Shown here in pieces: positions 1 through 7,995 of a stretch of 59,042 nucleotides of DNA. Origin of the DNA: Flavobacteriaceae bacterium (GTDB lineage: Bacteria > Bacteroidota > Bacteroidia > Flavobacteriales > Flavobacteriaceae); NCBI GenBank assembly GCA_024742935.1, contig JANSXN010000007.1, forward strand, positions 1 to 59,042. Reading direction: 5' to 3'. How positions within the stretch are numbered: position 1 is the stretch's first letter; each line of letters begins with the position of its first letter. Below the pieces are notes generated by a model. It saw nothing but the letters and a program-made list of their open reading frames with translations, was not told the DNA's origin and ran no database searches. A program made the translations under genes and the position numbers.

Positions 1-84
1 ACAAAAAAGCTAGCTTTATTAAGAGAAAAAGTTTTAAAGAAATATAGCCACTCTCAAATCCAACAACTTATTAAGTCACCATAA
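1..84 (+). CDS. C-terminal end of an unidentified protein (partial)
   Basis: An open frame enters the window at base 1 and ends in TAA at 82-84. It encodes 27 residues, lysine- and leucine-rich and probably helical, ending in QLIKSP. The piece is too short to assign to a family. The next 265 bases hold no gene, only the hairpin at 172-230, and the following gene runs on the other strand. It could also be a chance open frame. Confidence 0.3.
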   Translation, partial: TKKLALLREKVLKKYSHSQIQQLIKSP

Positions 85-171
85 AACTTTCTTAATAGAT
101 AATCTAATCCCTAATTGTAACATCAAATAAACTATTAGGTGCGGGAATGAAGAAGTTGTGTTGTTAGTCGT

Positions 172-230
172 AAGGCGGAAAGGTCCCCAATTTTACTTGG
201 GGATAGAGCCGATGAGAAGCTTTTCGCCTT
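172..230 (+). other. Strong nested hairpin, possible structured RNA
   Basis: Bases 172-182 pair with 220-230 in an 11-bp stem with one G-T wobble. Inside it, 184-190 (TCCCCAA) pairs perfectly with 197-203 around a 6-base loop. The unpaired stretch 204-219 contains GAGCCGATGAG. A T-run at 243-249 follows, as expected at the end of a short + strand transcript. The element is much more GC-rich than its surroundings. I compared it from memory with cobalamin, fluoride, ZTP and hammerhead consensus sequences and saw no match. It may be a small RNA, a terminator complex or a mobile repeat. Confidence 0.4.
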
Positions 231-349
231 TGCGCGTAGAGCTTTTTTTGTTTTTAGTTAATTCTGCTATAAAGCTGTTTTTGGATGAATTTTAAGAATT
301 TTGGGTATTATTTTAGTGCCCCTTTAAATTCTTTTGGTAGTCCCATTTT

Positions 350-1607
350 TCAAAAATCACCTAGCTTATGTTTCTTTGGGTTTTTCTTAAAATAGTTTAT
401 AATAGAAGGCGCCGTGATTCCATGTAAAATAATAGAAAATAAAATAATATATGCAGCAATTGAGTAAAGCTCATATTTGTTTTCAAACAAATCTGTTTGC
501 ATAAAAGCCCAGGAAAGATAAAAAACTGACCCCACACCACGTATCCCCAAAAAACTGATCGCCAGCTTATTTTTAAGCGAATCTTTAATTCCCGCCAAAG
601 CAATCATTCCGGCCAAAGGTCTTAGAATTAAAACAAAAGCAGCACTGAAAAGAATGCCTTTCCAGTCTGTTATATCCAAAATTCCATTCATAATAGTTCC
701 CCCGAATAGAATAATCCAAACCACAATTAAAAGACGTTCAATCTCGTGATTGAAATCATGCATTTTCTTTTTATACTTTCCGCTCACATTTTCTGAATAA
801 CGCAGACTGAGTCCTGCAAAAAAAACAGCCATAAAACCATAGCCGTGAACCAATTCGGAAATACCATAAACAGCAAATGTCAGTGAAAGAGCTAAAAAAC
901 CATCATAGGTTTGAATACCCTTCCATTTTTTTAAATGAGTGAGAATATATCCAATAAATCTGCCAATCAATATACCCACAAGAATACCAATTGCAATTTT
1001 CAACAACAATGTATTCCAAAACCAATTCCCAAAGTTAAATGCCGCAAAACTTCCCGCCTGGACGACCAAAACGGCAAGATATGTAAAAGGAAAAGCCAAG
1101 CCGTCGTTTAGGCCGGCCTCAGCGGTAAGAGAAAAACGTATTTTATCCTTGAGTTTGTCTTCCCGCTCGGGGTCATCTAACTGAACATCTGAGGCCAAAA
1201 CAGGATCTGTTGGTGTTAAAATAGCAGCCAGTAACAGTGATGCTGGAACACTTAAAGCCAAAAAAATAAGTCCCAATAAAATAAGTCATTAACATCGTTA
1301 AAGGCATCGTTATGGCAATAAGTAACAAGGGTCTTTTCCAAACCTTAAAACTGTGATCGTTTCCTATTTTTAAGCCGGCACCCATCAATGATATAATGAC
1401 AATGGCTTCAGAAAAAATCATGATAACATTGTCACTCCAGAGTAAATCAGTCCATCCCATGGGGATGCCAACGATGTAAAGAAAAATACCTATTGGCAGA
1501 AGAATTATTGGCGAGCTTACTTTGATTTTTTCAGAAATTGACGGTAGCCATGCCATGAGTAACGTTGCAAAACCCAAACTTGCCAGAAGTATGTAGTGGT
1601 CTTTCAT
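350..1607 (-). pseudogene. CPA1-family Na+/H+ antiporter (NhaP type), split by a frameshift
   Basis: Two overlapping frames together make one cation:proton antiporter of about 418 residues, the usual size for prokaryotic CPA1 proteins. The upstream part (1173-1607) starts MKDHYILLA and carries the first membrane helices. The downstream part (350-1276) carries TPTDPVLASDV and AGLNDGLAFP, the signatures of the ion-binding core, and then about eight more helices. The frames meet at a run of seven A on the + strand (1260-1266). Removing one base joins them smoothly as TYFLALSVPA. The protein would exchange Na+ for H+ across the inner membrane. Both halves keep good sequence, so the break is recent, a slippage switch or a sequencing error. 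Confidence 0.85.
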
Positions 1608-1751
1608 CAGATCAATATTTTTTTAATCGCTCAGTTAGAATTACTAAAAATATTTTAGTTAAAAAATAGTACTCATAAATTTAAAAATAAAACTTTTTAA
1701 GAAACCTCTCTCTGTTTTTTAAAAAGTTTAGCAAATAAAACACCCACATTT

Positions 1752-1874
1752 ATGAAACCATTATATAAGTTTATGATTTGTATAATTAAAAGTTATAGAA
1801 TGCCAGACTATGACCTTAATAAGCTGGATGAAGGCTGGAGACAAAAGGCAATGAATAGTTGGACTAATTTTTAG
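1752..1874 (+). CDS. Possible 40-aa small protein
   Basis: An ATG at 1752 opens a 40-codon frame ending in TAG at 1872-1874, overlapping the last 4 bases of the converging LysR gene. The product has a mixed hydrophobic N-terminal half (MKPLYKFMICIIKSY) and a polar, tryptophan-containing C-terminal half with DEGWRQKAMNSW. I recognise no family and no clear promoter precedes it. It is the only open frame of note in the 263-base gap between the antiporter and LysR genes, and may be a chance frame. Confidence 0.2.
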   Translation: MKPLYKFMICIIKSYRMPDYDLNKLDEGWRQKAMNSWTNF

Positions 1875-2794
1875 TATCTGTCATACCAACCAAAATTTAA
1901 ATTAATTATTTTCTTTTTTTCCTTTTTTATATGGTTTAAGTAAGCTAAAGCTACAGGAGAAAACTTTTTGCCTTTCATCCAAATAATCTGCCAGTTTGAT
2001 TTGATGGGAAAGCCTCCCACAGGAATAATTTCCAGATCCCCGTTTTTTAACTCATTTTTGATCCCGATTATAGGCATTACTGAATAACCAAGCCCTGCAA
2101 TAACAGCTTGTTTTACAGCTTCATTTGAGGTGAGCTCCATTTTTTTTAACACCGGAAGGTTGTTTTTCTTCATAAAGTCTTCCATTACCTGCCTGGTGCC
2201 TGAGCCTTGCTCTCTATAAATCAATGGTATTTTACTGAAAATATCTTTACTGTTATGTTCTTTTTTTAAATCTTGTCCTTTGGAACCAATCAAAAAAAGC
2301 TTGTTTTCCATAAGTTCAATACTTTCGGTATTGAGTTTTTCGGGAAGAACAGAAACGAGTGCAATATCCACTTCATTGTTTTCGAGGTTTTCAATTACTT
2401 TCGATTTATTTGTCACATCCAAAGACAGATTTACACCCTGATTTTGCTGAACAAATGAAGATAAAAAATAAGGCATGACATATTTTCCGGTAGATACAAT
2501 TGAAATCTTTAACCGCCCTGAAAGTTGTCCCTGAAAAGCCAAAGTCCTTGAGTTAATCGTTTCTACTTCCCGGATTATATTTTCTGCAATTTCTGCAATT
2601 TCTTTCCCAAATTCTGTAATGTATATTTTTCTGCCTATGACCTCAGTAAGAGGAATTTCAAACTGTTCCTGAAAATTTTTTAGCTGAATTGAAACAGCCG
2701 GTTGAGATAAGTGCAATTCCTTAGATGCCTTTGTAACACTTTGAGTTTGGGCAACCTTTAGATAAACCTGTAACTGATGTAGCGTATAGTTCAT
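1871..2794 (-). CDS. LysR-type transcriptional regulator
   Basis: The 307-residue product has the standard LysR length and order. A winged helix-turn-helix occupies about residues 3-62, with the recognition segment SQPAVSIQLKNFQEQF. A linker helix follows, then a periplasmic-binding-protein-like effector domain at about 90-290. It is transcribed away from the 90-aa gene and sbtA, an arrangement that in LysR systems usually means control of the divergent genes. By analogy with CmpR and CcmR, which control bicarbonate transport in cyanobacteria, it may sense a carbon metabolite; that is inference. The start ATG lies at 2792-2794 and the shared spacer is 179 bases. Confidence 0.9.
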   Translation of the reverse strand: MNYTLHQLQVYLKVAQTQSVTKASKELHLSQPAVSIQLKNFQEQFEIPLTEVIGRKIYITEFGKEIAEIAENIIREVETINSRTLAFQGQLSGRLKISIVSTGKYVMPYFLSSFVQQNQGVNLSLDVTNKSKVIENLENNEVDIALVSVLPEKLNTESIELMENKLFLIGSKGQDLKKEHNSKDIFSKIPLIYREQGSGTRQVMEDFMKKNNLPVLKKMELTSNEAVKQAVIAGLGYSVMPIIGIKNELKNGDLEIIPVGGFPIKSNWQIIWMKGKKFSPVALAYLNHIKKEKKKIINLNFGWYDRY

Positions 2795-2973
2795 TAAAAT
2801 ATATTATATGTTATATCAAATATATAAATATTTTTTTATAAATACTTTAAGCGAAATTTGCTCCAACAAAAATTGATATGAGAGGTAAAAGTAAAAACAA
2901 TATAAGGCCAATTTTTACAAAACATCTTTTCAAGTTTAATCCCATAGAGTTATTAACAAAAATGTACTAAGCA
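2795..2973. promoter_or_regulatory. Divergent promoter/operator region between lysR and the sbtA operon
   Basis: This 179-base spacer separates two divergent starts. Its lysR-proximal part (about 2798-2850) is extremely AT-rich and full of partial dyads such as ATATTATATGTTATAT, as expected for LysR binding sites (T-N11-A). No single operator can be pinned down by eye, and no clear TAnnTTTG box is visible for either direction. Confidence 0.4.
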
Positions 2974-3246
2974 ATGAAGAAGTTAAAACTAATTGAAGGA
3001 AAATTTAATTCTGAGGAGGCTAAAGAAATTCTTCTTAGTCTTATAAACAGTAAAATTCAGTTTCACACCATCAATGAATTTAGTCTACAAGAACGCACAG
3101 GTGAATCAAAATCTACGTCTACAGAACGAATAAAAGAATTGCTGGAAACAAAAGAACTCATTTTATCAATTATAGAAAAATCAAAAAAAGAAAACCTATT
3201 TCTAGATATTCATTCAACCCTTAATATAGACTATTGCTCAAAATAA
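2974..3246 (+). CDS. Conserved-looking 90-aa protein of unknown function upstream of sbtA
   Basis: The product is a small, charged, soluble protein without signal peptide or membrane helix. It starts MKKLKLIEGKF, has a helical EEAKEILLSLINSKIQFH segment, then a conserved-looking QERTGE turn and a second long helix (residues about 47-75). From memory, proteins with this EAK...IQFH...ER.G pattern occur in other Flavobacteriia, but I know of no assigned function. It lies 45 bases upstream of the bicarbonate transporter and is almost certainly co-transcribed with it. The place is where cyanobacteria put the PII-like SbtB next to SbtA, but the sequence does not look like a PII protein. Confidence 0.75.
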   Translation: MKKLKLIEGKFNSEEAKEILLSLINSKIQFHTINEFSLQERTGESKSTSTERIKELLETKELILSIIEKSKKENLFLDIHSTLNIDYCSK

Positions 3247-3291
3247 ACTAAAACACATAGCAGATTTCAATTTAATCAAATTCTAAAAAAT

Positions 3292-4251
3292 ATGACTCTT
3301 GACTTATTGATTGATAACTTAACCAGCCCTGCTTTACTTTTTTTTGTAATGGGAATACTGGCAGTTCAACTAAAAAGTGATTTAGAAATTCCTGAAGGCT
3401 CATCAAAATTTATCTCCCTTTACCTACTTTTCTCCATTGGATTTAATGGTGGCCGCGAATTAGCTCACAGTGAATTTAATTTAGAAATAATCTGGACCGC
3501 ACTTTTTGGAATCATTACGGCTATCGTGATTCCTTTCTATACTTTTTTTCTATTAAAGAGAAAATTAAGCATTGAAAATTCTGGAGCAATAGCTGCTGCA
3601 TATGGCTCCATAAGCGCCGTTACCTTTGTTACAGCAGTTTCATTTTTAGAATTTCAGCAAATTGACTTTAGTGGGCATATGGTAGCTCTTATGGCATTGA
3701 TGGAAGCCCCTGCGATTGTAATTGGGGTTATTTTGATTAAAATTTATGGAGAAAAAGAGCAAAATTCTCCTAAAATGAAAAGCCTTGTAAGTCACTCTTT
3801 TGCAAATGGCAGTGTGGTGATGATCCTGGGAAGTTTAATCATTGGACTTTTGGCAAGTGAAAGTCAAGCCCAAGGCATATCACCCTTCACAACAGATATT
3901 TTTAAAGGGTTCCTCGCAATTTTTCTATTGGATATGGGAATCATAAGCGGTAGAAAATTAGGGGACTTTTTTAGGAGCGGCTGGTTTACCACGGCATTCT
4001 CAATTGTCATTCCATTAATAAATGGATGTGTTGTTGCTTGGTTAAGCTTTTTGGTAACTGAAAATGTTGGAGATAGATTTATGCTTTCCATCCTGGCAGC
4101 AAGTGCCTCATACATTGCTGTTCCCGCTGCAATGAAAATAGCTGTGCCAAAAGCAAATCCCAGTCTTTATTTGCCAATGGCCCTGGCGGTCACCTTTCCT
4201 TTCAATATCACTTTTGGGTTTCCCATTTATTTGTCAATAATTGGAAGTTAA
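3292..4251 (+). CDS. sbtA: Sodium-dependent bicarbonate transporter, SbtA family
   Basis: The 319-residue, roughly ten-helix membrane protein shows the SbtA (formerly DUF897) pattern. The first helix has SPALLFFVMGILAVQLKSDL, followed by an IPE motif and the conserved SIGFNGGREL in helix 2. A hydrophilic loop lies near residues 155-165, and the second half repeats the first (GFLAIFLLDMGIISGRKL). The family imports HCO3- with Na+ across the inner membrane. In a heterotroph this would feed anaplerotic carboxylation rather than Rubisco. It follows the 90-aa gene by 45 bases, divergent from the LysR gene. The length is somewhat shorter than the cyanobacterial protein, mainly in the cytoplasmic loop. 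Confidence 0.88.
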   Translation: MTLDLLIDNLTSPALLFFVMGILAVQLKSDLEIPEGSSKFISLYLLFSIGFNGGRELAHSEFNLEIIWTALFGIITAIVIPFYTFFLLKRKLSIENSGAIAAAYGSISAVTFVTAVSFLEFQQIDFSGHMVALMALMEAPAIVIGVILIKIYGEKEQNSPKMKSLVSHSFANGSVVMILGSLIIGLLASESQAQGISPFTTDIFKGFLAIFLLDMGIISGRKLGDFFRSGWFTTAFSIVIPLINGCVVAWLSFLVTENVGDRFMLSILAASASYIAVPAAMKIAVPKANPSLYLPMALAVTFPFNITFGFPIYLSIIGS

Positions 4252-4335
4252 AAAATAGTATTTTAGAATTAATTTTAAGTAAAGTAAAAAAGTTTTAGCG
4301 CCATTTTCATATCTTTAATTCTCAATAAATAAACT

Positions 4336-4893
4336 ATGATTTTAGAAATTATCAAACGCCGCCGCGCTGTTTTCCCTGCTCAATACAACCAAAAGCCCAT
4401 TTCAAAAGACCAAATTCTTCAGGCACTGGAAGCTGCTAACTGGGCGCCCACTCACAAACGCACAGAACCCTGGCGGTTTAAAGTATTACAAGAAGAAAGT
4501 CTGGTTAAACTTGGAAACTTTTTGGCTGAAAAATACAAAACAACAACTGATAATTATTCTGACTTTCAATACAACAAACTTAAAGAAAACCCCACAAAAG
4601 CATCTTGCATAATCGCCATATGTATGCAACGTGACCCCAAAGAATCTCTCCCCGAGTGGGAAGAAGTAGCAGCTACTGCTATGGCCGTTCAAAATATGTG
4701 GTTGGTTTGCACTGATATGAATATTGGTGGGTATTGGAGTTCGCCGGGATTAATTAAACACATGCACGAGTTTTTTGACTTCGCGGCGGGCGAAAAATGC
4801 CTCGGCTTTTTCTATATGGGTAATTTTGATGAACCCTTACCCGAAGGTTTTCGCAAAAGCGGTATTGAGGATAAAGTTTCTTGGTTTGAATAA
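4336..4893 (+). CDS. Nitroreductase family protein
   Basis: The 185-residue product fits the small NfsB/YdjA-type flavin oxidoreductases. The FMN-phosphate-binding RRRAVF motif sits at about residues 8-13, the APTHKRTEPWRF segment at 37-48, and the conserved glycine-rich GGYWSSPGL near 135. Members are cytoplasmic FMN homodimers that reduce nitro compounds, quinones or related substrates with NAD(P)H; the physiological substrate cannot be told here. It stands 84 bases after sbtA with its own start region. A TATCTTTA sequence just upstream resembles a -7 box with one mismatch. Confidence 0.88.
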   Translation: MILEIIKRRRAVFPAQYNQKPISKDQILQALEAANWAPTHKRTEPWRFKVLQEESLVKLGNFLAEKYKTTTDNYSDFQYNKLKENPTKASCIIAICMQRDPKESLPEWEEVAATAMAVQNMWLVCTDMNIGGYWSSPGLIKHMHEFFDFAAGEKCLGFFYMGNFDEPLPEGFRKSGIEDKVSWFE

Positions 4894-5002
4894 AATTTAA
4901 GGTAGGGTATTTCAAAACATAGCTGTTCATTTAATAAGTCATGATAAATATCATATTTGTTAGATTAATGTTTTGTAAATTCACTAACTAAATTCTCCAG
5001 TT

Positions 5003-5245
5003 ATGGAACGTAGAAATTTTATTAAGAAATCCGGTCAGATTCTACTTGCCGCATCAACGCTTTCAGTTACTGCATCTTTTTTAGCTTCCTGCAGTTCTGA
5101 TGACGATGGTTTTTTTAACGATGGGTATTATGGTGACGGTTACTATGACGACGGTTATTATGGTGATGGTTACTATGATGATGGATACTATGACGACGGG
5201 TATTATGATGATGGTTACTATGGCGACGGGTATTATGGCGGATAG
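5003..5245 (+). CDS. Tat-type lipoprotein with YY(G/D)DG pentapeptide repeats
   Basis: The product has only 80 residues. The N-terminus ERRNFIKKSG matches the twin-arginine motif, followed by a hydrophobic stretch and a lipobox (LASC, Cys30). After SSDDDG come FFNDG and then eight Tyr-Tyr pentads (residues 42-80): YYGDG and YYDDG variants, the last shortened to YYGG. The mature part thus has 16 tyrosines among about 50 residues and no globular domain. Tat export usually serves proteins folded or modified in the cytoplasm. A large glycosyltransferase gene starts 87 bases downstream with no terminator between, so this may be its substrate (inference). Synonymous codons vary between repeats, pointing to selection on the peptide. 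Confidence 0.8.
   Translation: MERRNFIKKSGQILLAASTLSVTASFLASCSSDDDGFFNDGYYGDGYYDDGYYGDGYYDDGYYDDGYYDDGYYGDGYYGG
5111..5242 (+). repeat. 15-bp tandem repeat array encoding Tyr-Tyr pentads
   Basis: Nearly nine 15-base units follow each other in frame. Each encodes two aromatic residues, Gly/Asp, Asp and Gly. The units differ mostly at third codon positions (tat/tac, ggt/ggc/gga/ggg, gat/gac), and the second Tyr codon is always tat. Confidence 0.9.
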
Positions 5246-5332
5246 ACCGTAAGTCTTTTTCCATCATTCCTACTTTCACATTACACTCAATTAGTTTTGG
5301 GATGGTTTTAGTATTGTCTAAAAAACGCAACA

Positions 5333-7402
5333 TTGAATTCAATTTTATTTTTACACGACACCAATATCAATACACCCAGAGGTGCTGAATTAACTATCAA
5401 AGAACTTATTGAACTCGGCGAGAATAAAGGCTTTTCTATTTCAACAAACCTACTCACACATTTTGAATCTGCTAAAAATGAGATAGTAAATTCAGACCTG
5501 GTAGTTTTAAACAGTACTTCAAGGTGCAATTTTGAATTTGAACTTTTAGAGTTTTTAATTGCATCCTCCACACCCTATATAAAAGTGGAGTATGATTATA
5601 ACTTTTGTGTGCGCAGAAACATTTTATGCACCGTTGACCGAAACGTACAAAGTTGTTGCAACACAGATAAATTTCATCTTTACAGAAAACTGTTTGCTCA
5701 GTCAGAACTAAATATTTTTCAATCGCCAAAACACTATGAGGCTCATTTTGATTTTTATGGCAAAGCTGTGTCAAAGCACCTCATTATGCCACCCACAGTT
5801 CAAATCGAGCATTTAAAACCCTCAACATTTAAACAAGACCACACCATCCCCTTTTTTGGAGACTTGAATTACTTGAAAGGCGGTAATGCATATATTGATT
5901 ATGCTTTGGAACATCCCAAACTAAATTTCACAGTATATGGAACAAACCGTATAAGGAGAGAAATACCGGAAAATATTTCATTCCACAACCCGGTTGCAAA
6001 TACAGAGGTTTTAGAAATATTGGGTAAAACAAAACAATTTATCTGTCAGCCCGTTTGGCCCGAACCTTCCGGCAGGCTTGCTGCAGAAGCTTTTCTTTCT
6101 GGTTGTGAAATGATTACCAACGATCGAATCGGAACTTTTTCATTTGAATTTTATCCTCATGATAAAGAACAAGCCATAAAGGAAATTAAACAAGCCCCTG
6201 AAAACTTCTGGAATGCTATTCAGAAGATTTTAGTAGCCAAAAAAACTGTTGAAAAGCAAAAAAATTTAGGAAAAGTCTTAGTTTATAAAAGTTATGGTGG
6301 ATTGGGTGATATCTTTTTTGCCATTCCGGCAATCAATAAAATAGCTGAAGTTTCAGAAAAAGTTGACTTTGCTGTAGCTCCAAGACTCGTCCCATTTTTT
6401 AAAAAGTACTTAGAAAAAGTCACTGTCGTTGATGAAACTGAAGCCAGAAACCGGGAAAATAATTATGACAATGTCTATGAACTGGGCAACTACCCGGCTT
6501 TTAGGGGTTATGATTTACCACATGCATTAAAATACCCCACTCATAAAAAAGTAAAACAACACGCCATTCAGCATTATATTGATACAGTTTCAAAACTTCA
6601 CAAAAGGATTGATAACCATCTTGAGGTTTACCCTTATTTTGAAAGAAACCCAAATCCTAAGGAGAAGTATTTTGTGGTTCATCACGGTGCCGGTTTTCTT
6701 TTAAAAATATGGCCCACAGAAAAGTATGCAGCTTTAATAGAACGTTTACACGAAATGTATCCCCACCTGAAATGCAAAATCATTCAAGGCCCTGATGACC
6801 CTGATATTAAAAGTTGCTTTTCAAAAAAAATGAATCATGTTGATTATGTTACAGGCGGCATGGAAGACGTTGGCGAAGCCATGGCAGGGGCACTTTTCCA
6901 CATTGGTAATGACGCAGGAATCACTCACGTGGCAGGCGCTTTCAATGTGCCTTCAGTGGGAATTTACGGCCCAACCGGGCCGGGTAGTTGGGGTAGCTTT
7001 GCTAAGCATAACGAACTCATTTGGGGTAAACAGGGAGTTTGTAACATTCGCTGCAATTATGATGTAATTTTAAACTGTGAGCACAGAATCTGTTTAAATT
7101 CTGTAACCGTTGAGCGCGTTCTTGAAGCCTTGTACAAACTGCTTCAAAAGGCATATCCTTCAGCTGAAAAATCACTTAGAGCAAACCCGATGCTCGATGT
7201 TCAATTTGGAAAAAATGACTGTATCTTAAACTTAGGAGGAAACGAATTCCTTATTGAATATCAGGATGATAAAATGAAAAATCAATTGGAACTATTATTT
7301 GAAAATCCAATAAATATTGACGCTGCCAATCAAGACTTGCAACTTGCTATTTCTCTGTTTATCCAGCAAAATATACTTTTTGAAATCCCGGAATTTAACT
7401 AA
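5333..7402 (+). CDS. Two-domain glycosyltransferase (GT4-like plus GT9-like) with a C-terminal extra domain
   Basis: The 689-residue protein begins with TTG; an in-frame stop at 5309-5311 leaves no better start. Residues 1-290 resemble a GT-B glycosyltransferase: a Cys-rich centre with YDYNFCVRRNILC, then WPEPSGRLAAEAFLSGC near 240, a GT4-like donor-site pattern. Residues about 305-590 look like an ADP-heptose:LPS heptosyltransferase (GT9): KSYGGLGDIFFAIPAI, HHGAGF, WPTEKYAALI, and HIGNDAGITHVAGAFNVPSV. The last 75 residues form short strands followed by helices ending NILFEIPEF, recalling winged-helix peptide-recognition (RRE/PqqD-like) domains; this is a weak resemblance. No membrane helices are seen, so it should act in the cytoplasm. 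The upstream Tyr-repeat Tat lipoprotein is the likely partner. Confidence 0.8.
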   Translation: MNSILFLHDTNINTPRGAELTIKELIELGENKGFSISTNLLTHFESAKNEIVNSDLVVLNSTSRCNFEFELLEFLIASSTPYIKVEYDYNFCVRRNILCTVDRNVQSCCNTDKFHLYRKLFAQSELNIFQSPKHYEAHFDFYGKAVSKHLIMPPTVQIEHLKPSTFKQDHTIPFFGDLNYLKGGNAYIDYALEHPKLNFTVYGTNRIRREIPENISFHNPVANTEVLEILGKTKQFICQPVWPEPSGRLAAEAFLSGCEMITNDRIGTFSFEFYPHDKEQAIKEIKQAPENFWNAIQKILVAKKTVEKQKNLGKVLVYKSYGGLGDIFFAIPAINKIAEVSEKVDFAVAPRLVPFFKKYLEKVTVVDETEARNRENNYDNVYELGNYPAFRGYDLPHALKYPTHKKVKQHAIQHYIDTVSKLHKRIDNHLEVYPYFERNPNPKEKYFVVHHGAGFLLKIWPTEKYAALIERLHEMYPHLKCKIIQGPDDPDIKSCFSKKMNHVDYVTGGMEDVGEAMAGALFHIGNDAGITHVAGAFNVPSVGIYGPTGPGSWGSFAKHNELIWGKQGVCNIRCNYDVILNCEHRICLNSVTVERVLEALYKLLQKAYPSAEKSLRANPMLDVQFGKNDCILNLGGNEFLIEYQDDKMKNQLELLFENPINIDAANQDLQLAISLFIQQNILFEIPEFN

Positions 7403-7895
7403 AAAGCAACCCCCAGTTTTGATAAATCTTCCATAAAAATAAGCCCAAATAAACAAAAGAAGCAAAAAGTTTCATAAAAGTAGAAGCCAGAAAACCCACA
7501 AAAGAACCAAAAGCAGCTTTCAAAGCATTGTGACGGGTTTTTGTATTTAAGAGTTCCCCCAGATAAGCACCTGCAAAAGGACCAATGATTATTCCAAAAG
7601 GAATTGGCGCAATAATACCAACCAAGAGTCCGACAGTTGCACCTATCATCCCATACCGACTTCCACCAAAACGCTTAGTGCCGATAGCCGGTATGATATA
7701 ATCTAAAACATAAAGAAAAATTGCTAGCACACCTGTTATACTCAGGAATAGCCAATCCATTGGCACCGAAGGTGTCAGATATATCATCAACAAGCCAAGC
7801 CAGCTAATGGGAACTCCCGGCAATACCGGCAATATGCTTCCCAGAATTCCCACGAGCATTAAAATAAAGCCAATACTAACTAATAAGATATCCAT
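7395..7895 (-). CDS. DUF456 membrane protein
   Basis: The 166-residue protein has about five membrane segments and the glycine-rich DUF456 pattern. LGSILPVLPGVPISWLGLL lies at about residues 19-37, and GPFAGAYLGELL near 125. Function is unknown; glycine-zipper-like helices are typical of the family. It converges with the glycosyltransferase gene and overlaps its end by 8 bases, so the two are separate transcripts. The start is ATG at 7893-7895. Confidence 0.85.
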   Translation of the reverse strand: MDILLVSIGFILMLVGILGSILPVLPGVPISWLGLLMIYLTPSVPMDWLFLSITGVLAIFLYVLDYIIPAIGTKRFGGSRYGMIGATVGLLVGIIAPIPFGIIIGPFAGAYLGELLNTKTRHNALKAAFGSFVGFLASTFMKLFASFVYLGLFLWKIYQNWGLLFS

Positions 7896-7995
7896 ACCTT
7901 TTTTTTAAGTAAGTCGAAGATACTATTTTTTGTTACACAAAAGTTTTTCTGTATTCCCTTAAAATATTGTAATTTTCGTCAAACTATCAGGCGAA

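Noticed and set aside
120-255. Hairpin considered as cobalamin, fluoride, ZTP riboswitch or hammerhead ribozyme
   Set aside because: The conserved cores of these classes, as I remember them, are absent; only GATGA resembles a hammerhead piece and the GAAA and cleavage-site parts are missing.
939-1184. 81-codon + strand frame inside the antiporter gene
   Set aside because: Shadow of the antiporter; low-complexity and without a start context.
5111-5242. Repeat array considered as CRISPR
   Set aside because: Units are contiguous 15-mers in a coding frame with no spacers and no cas genes nearby.
5115-5342. His/Arg-rich open frame on the - strand over the Tyr repeats
   Set aside because: It is the antisense reading of the 15-bp repeat array; composition follows from the repeat and the + strand frame has signal peptide and lipobox.
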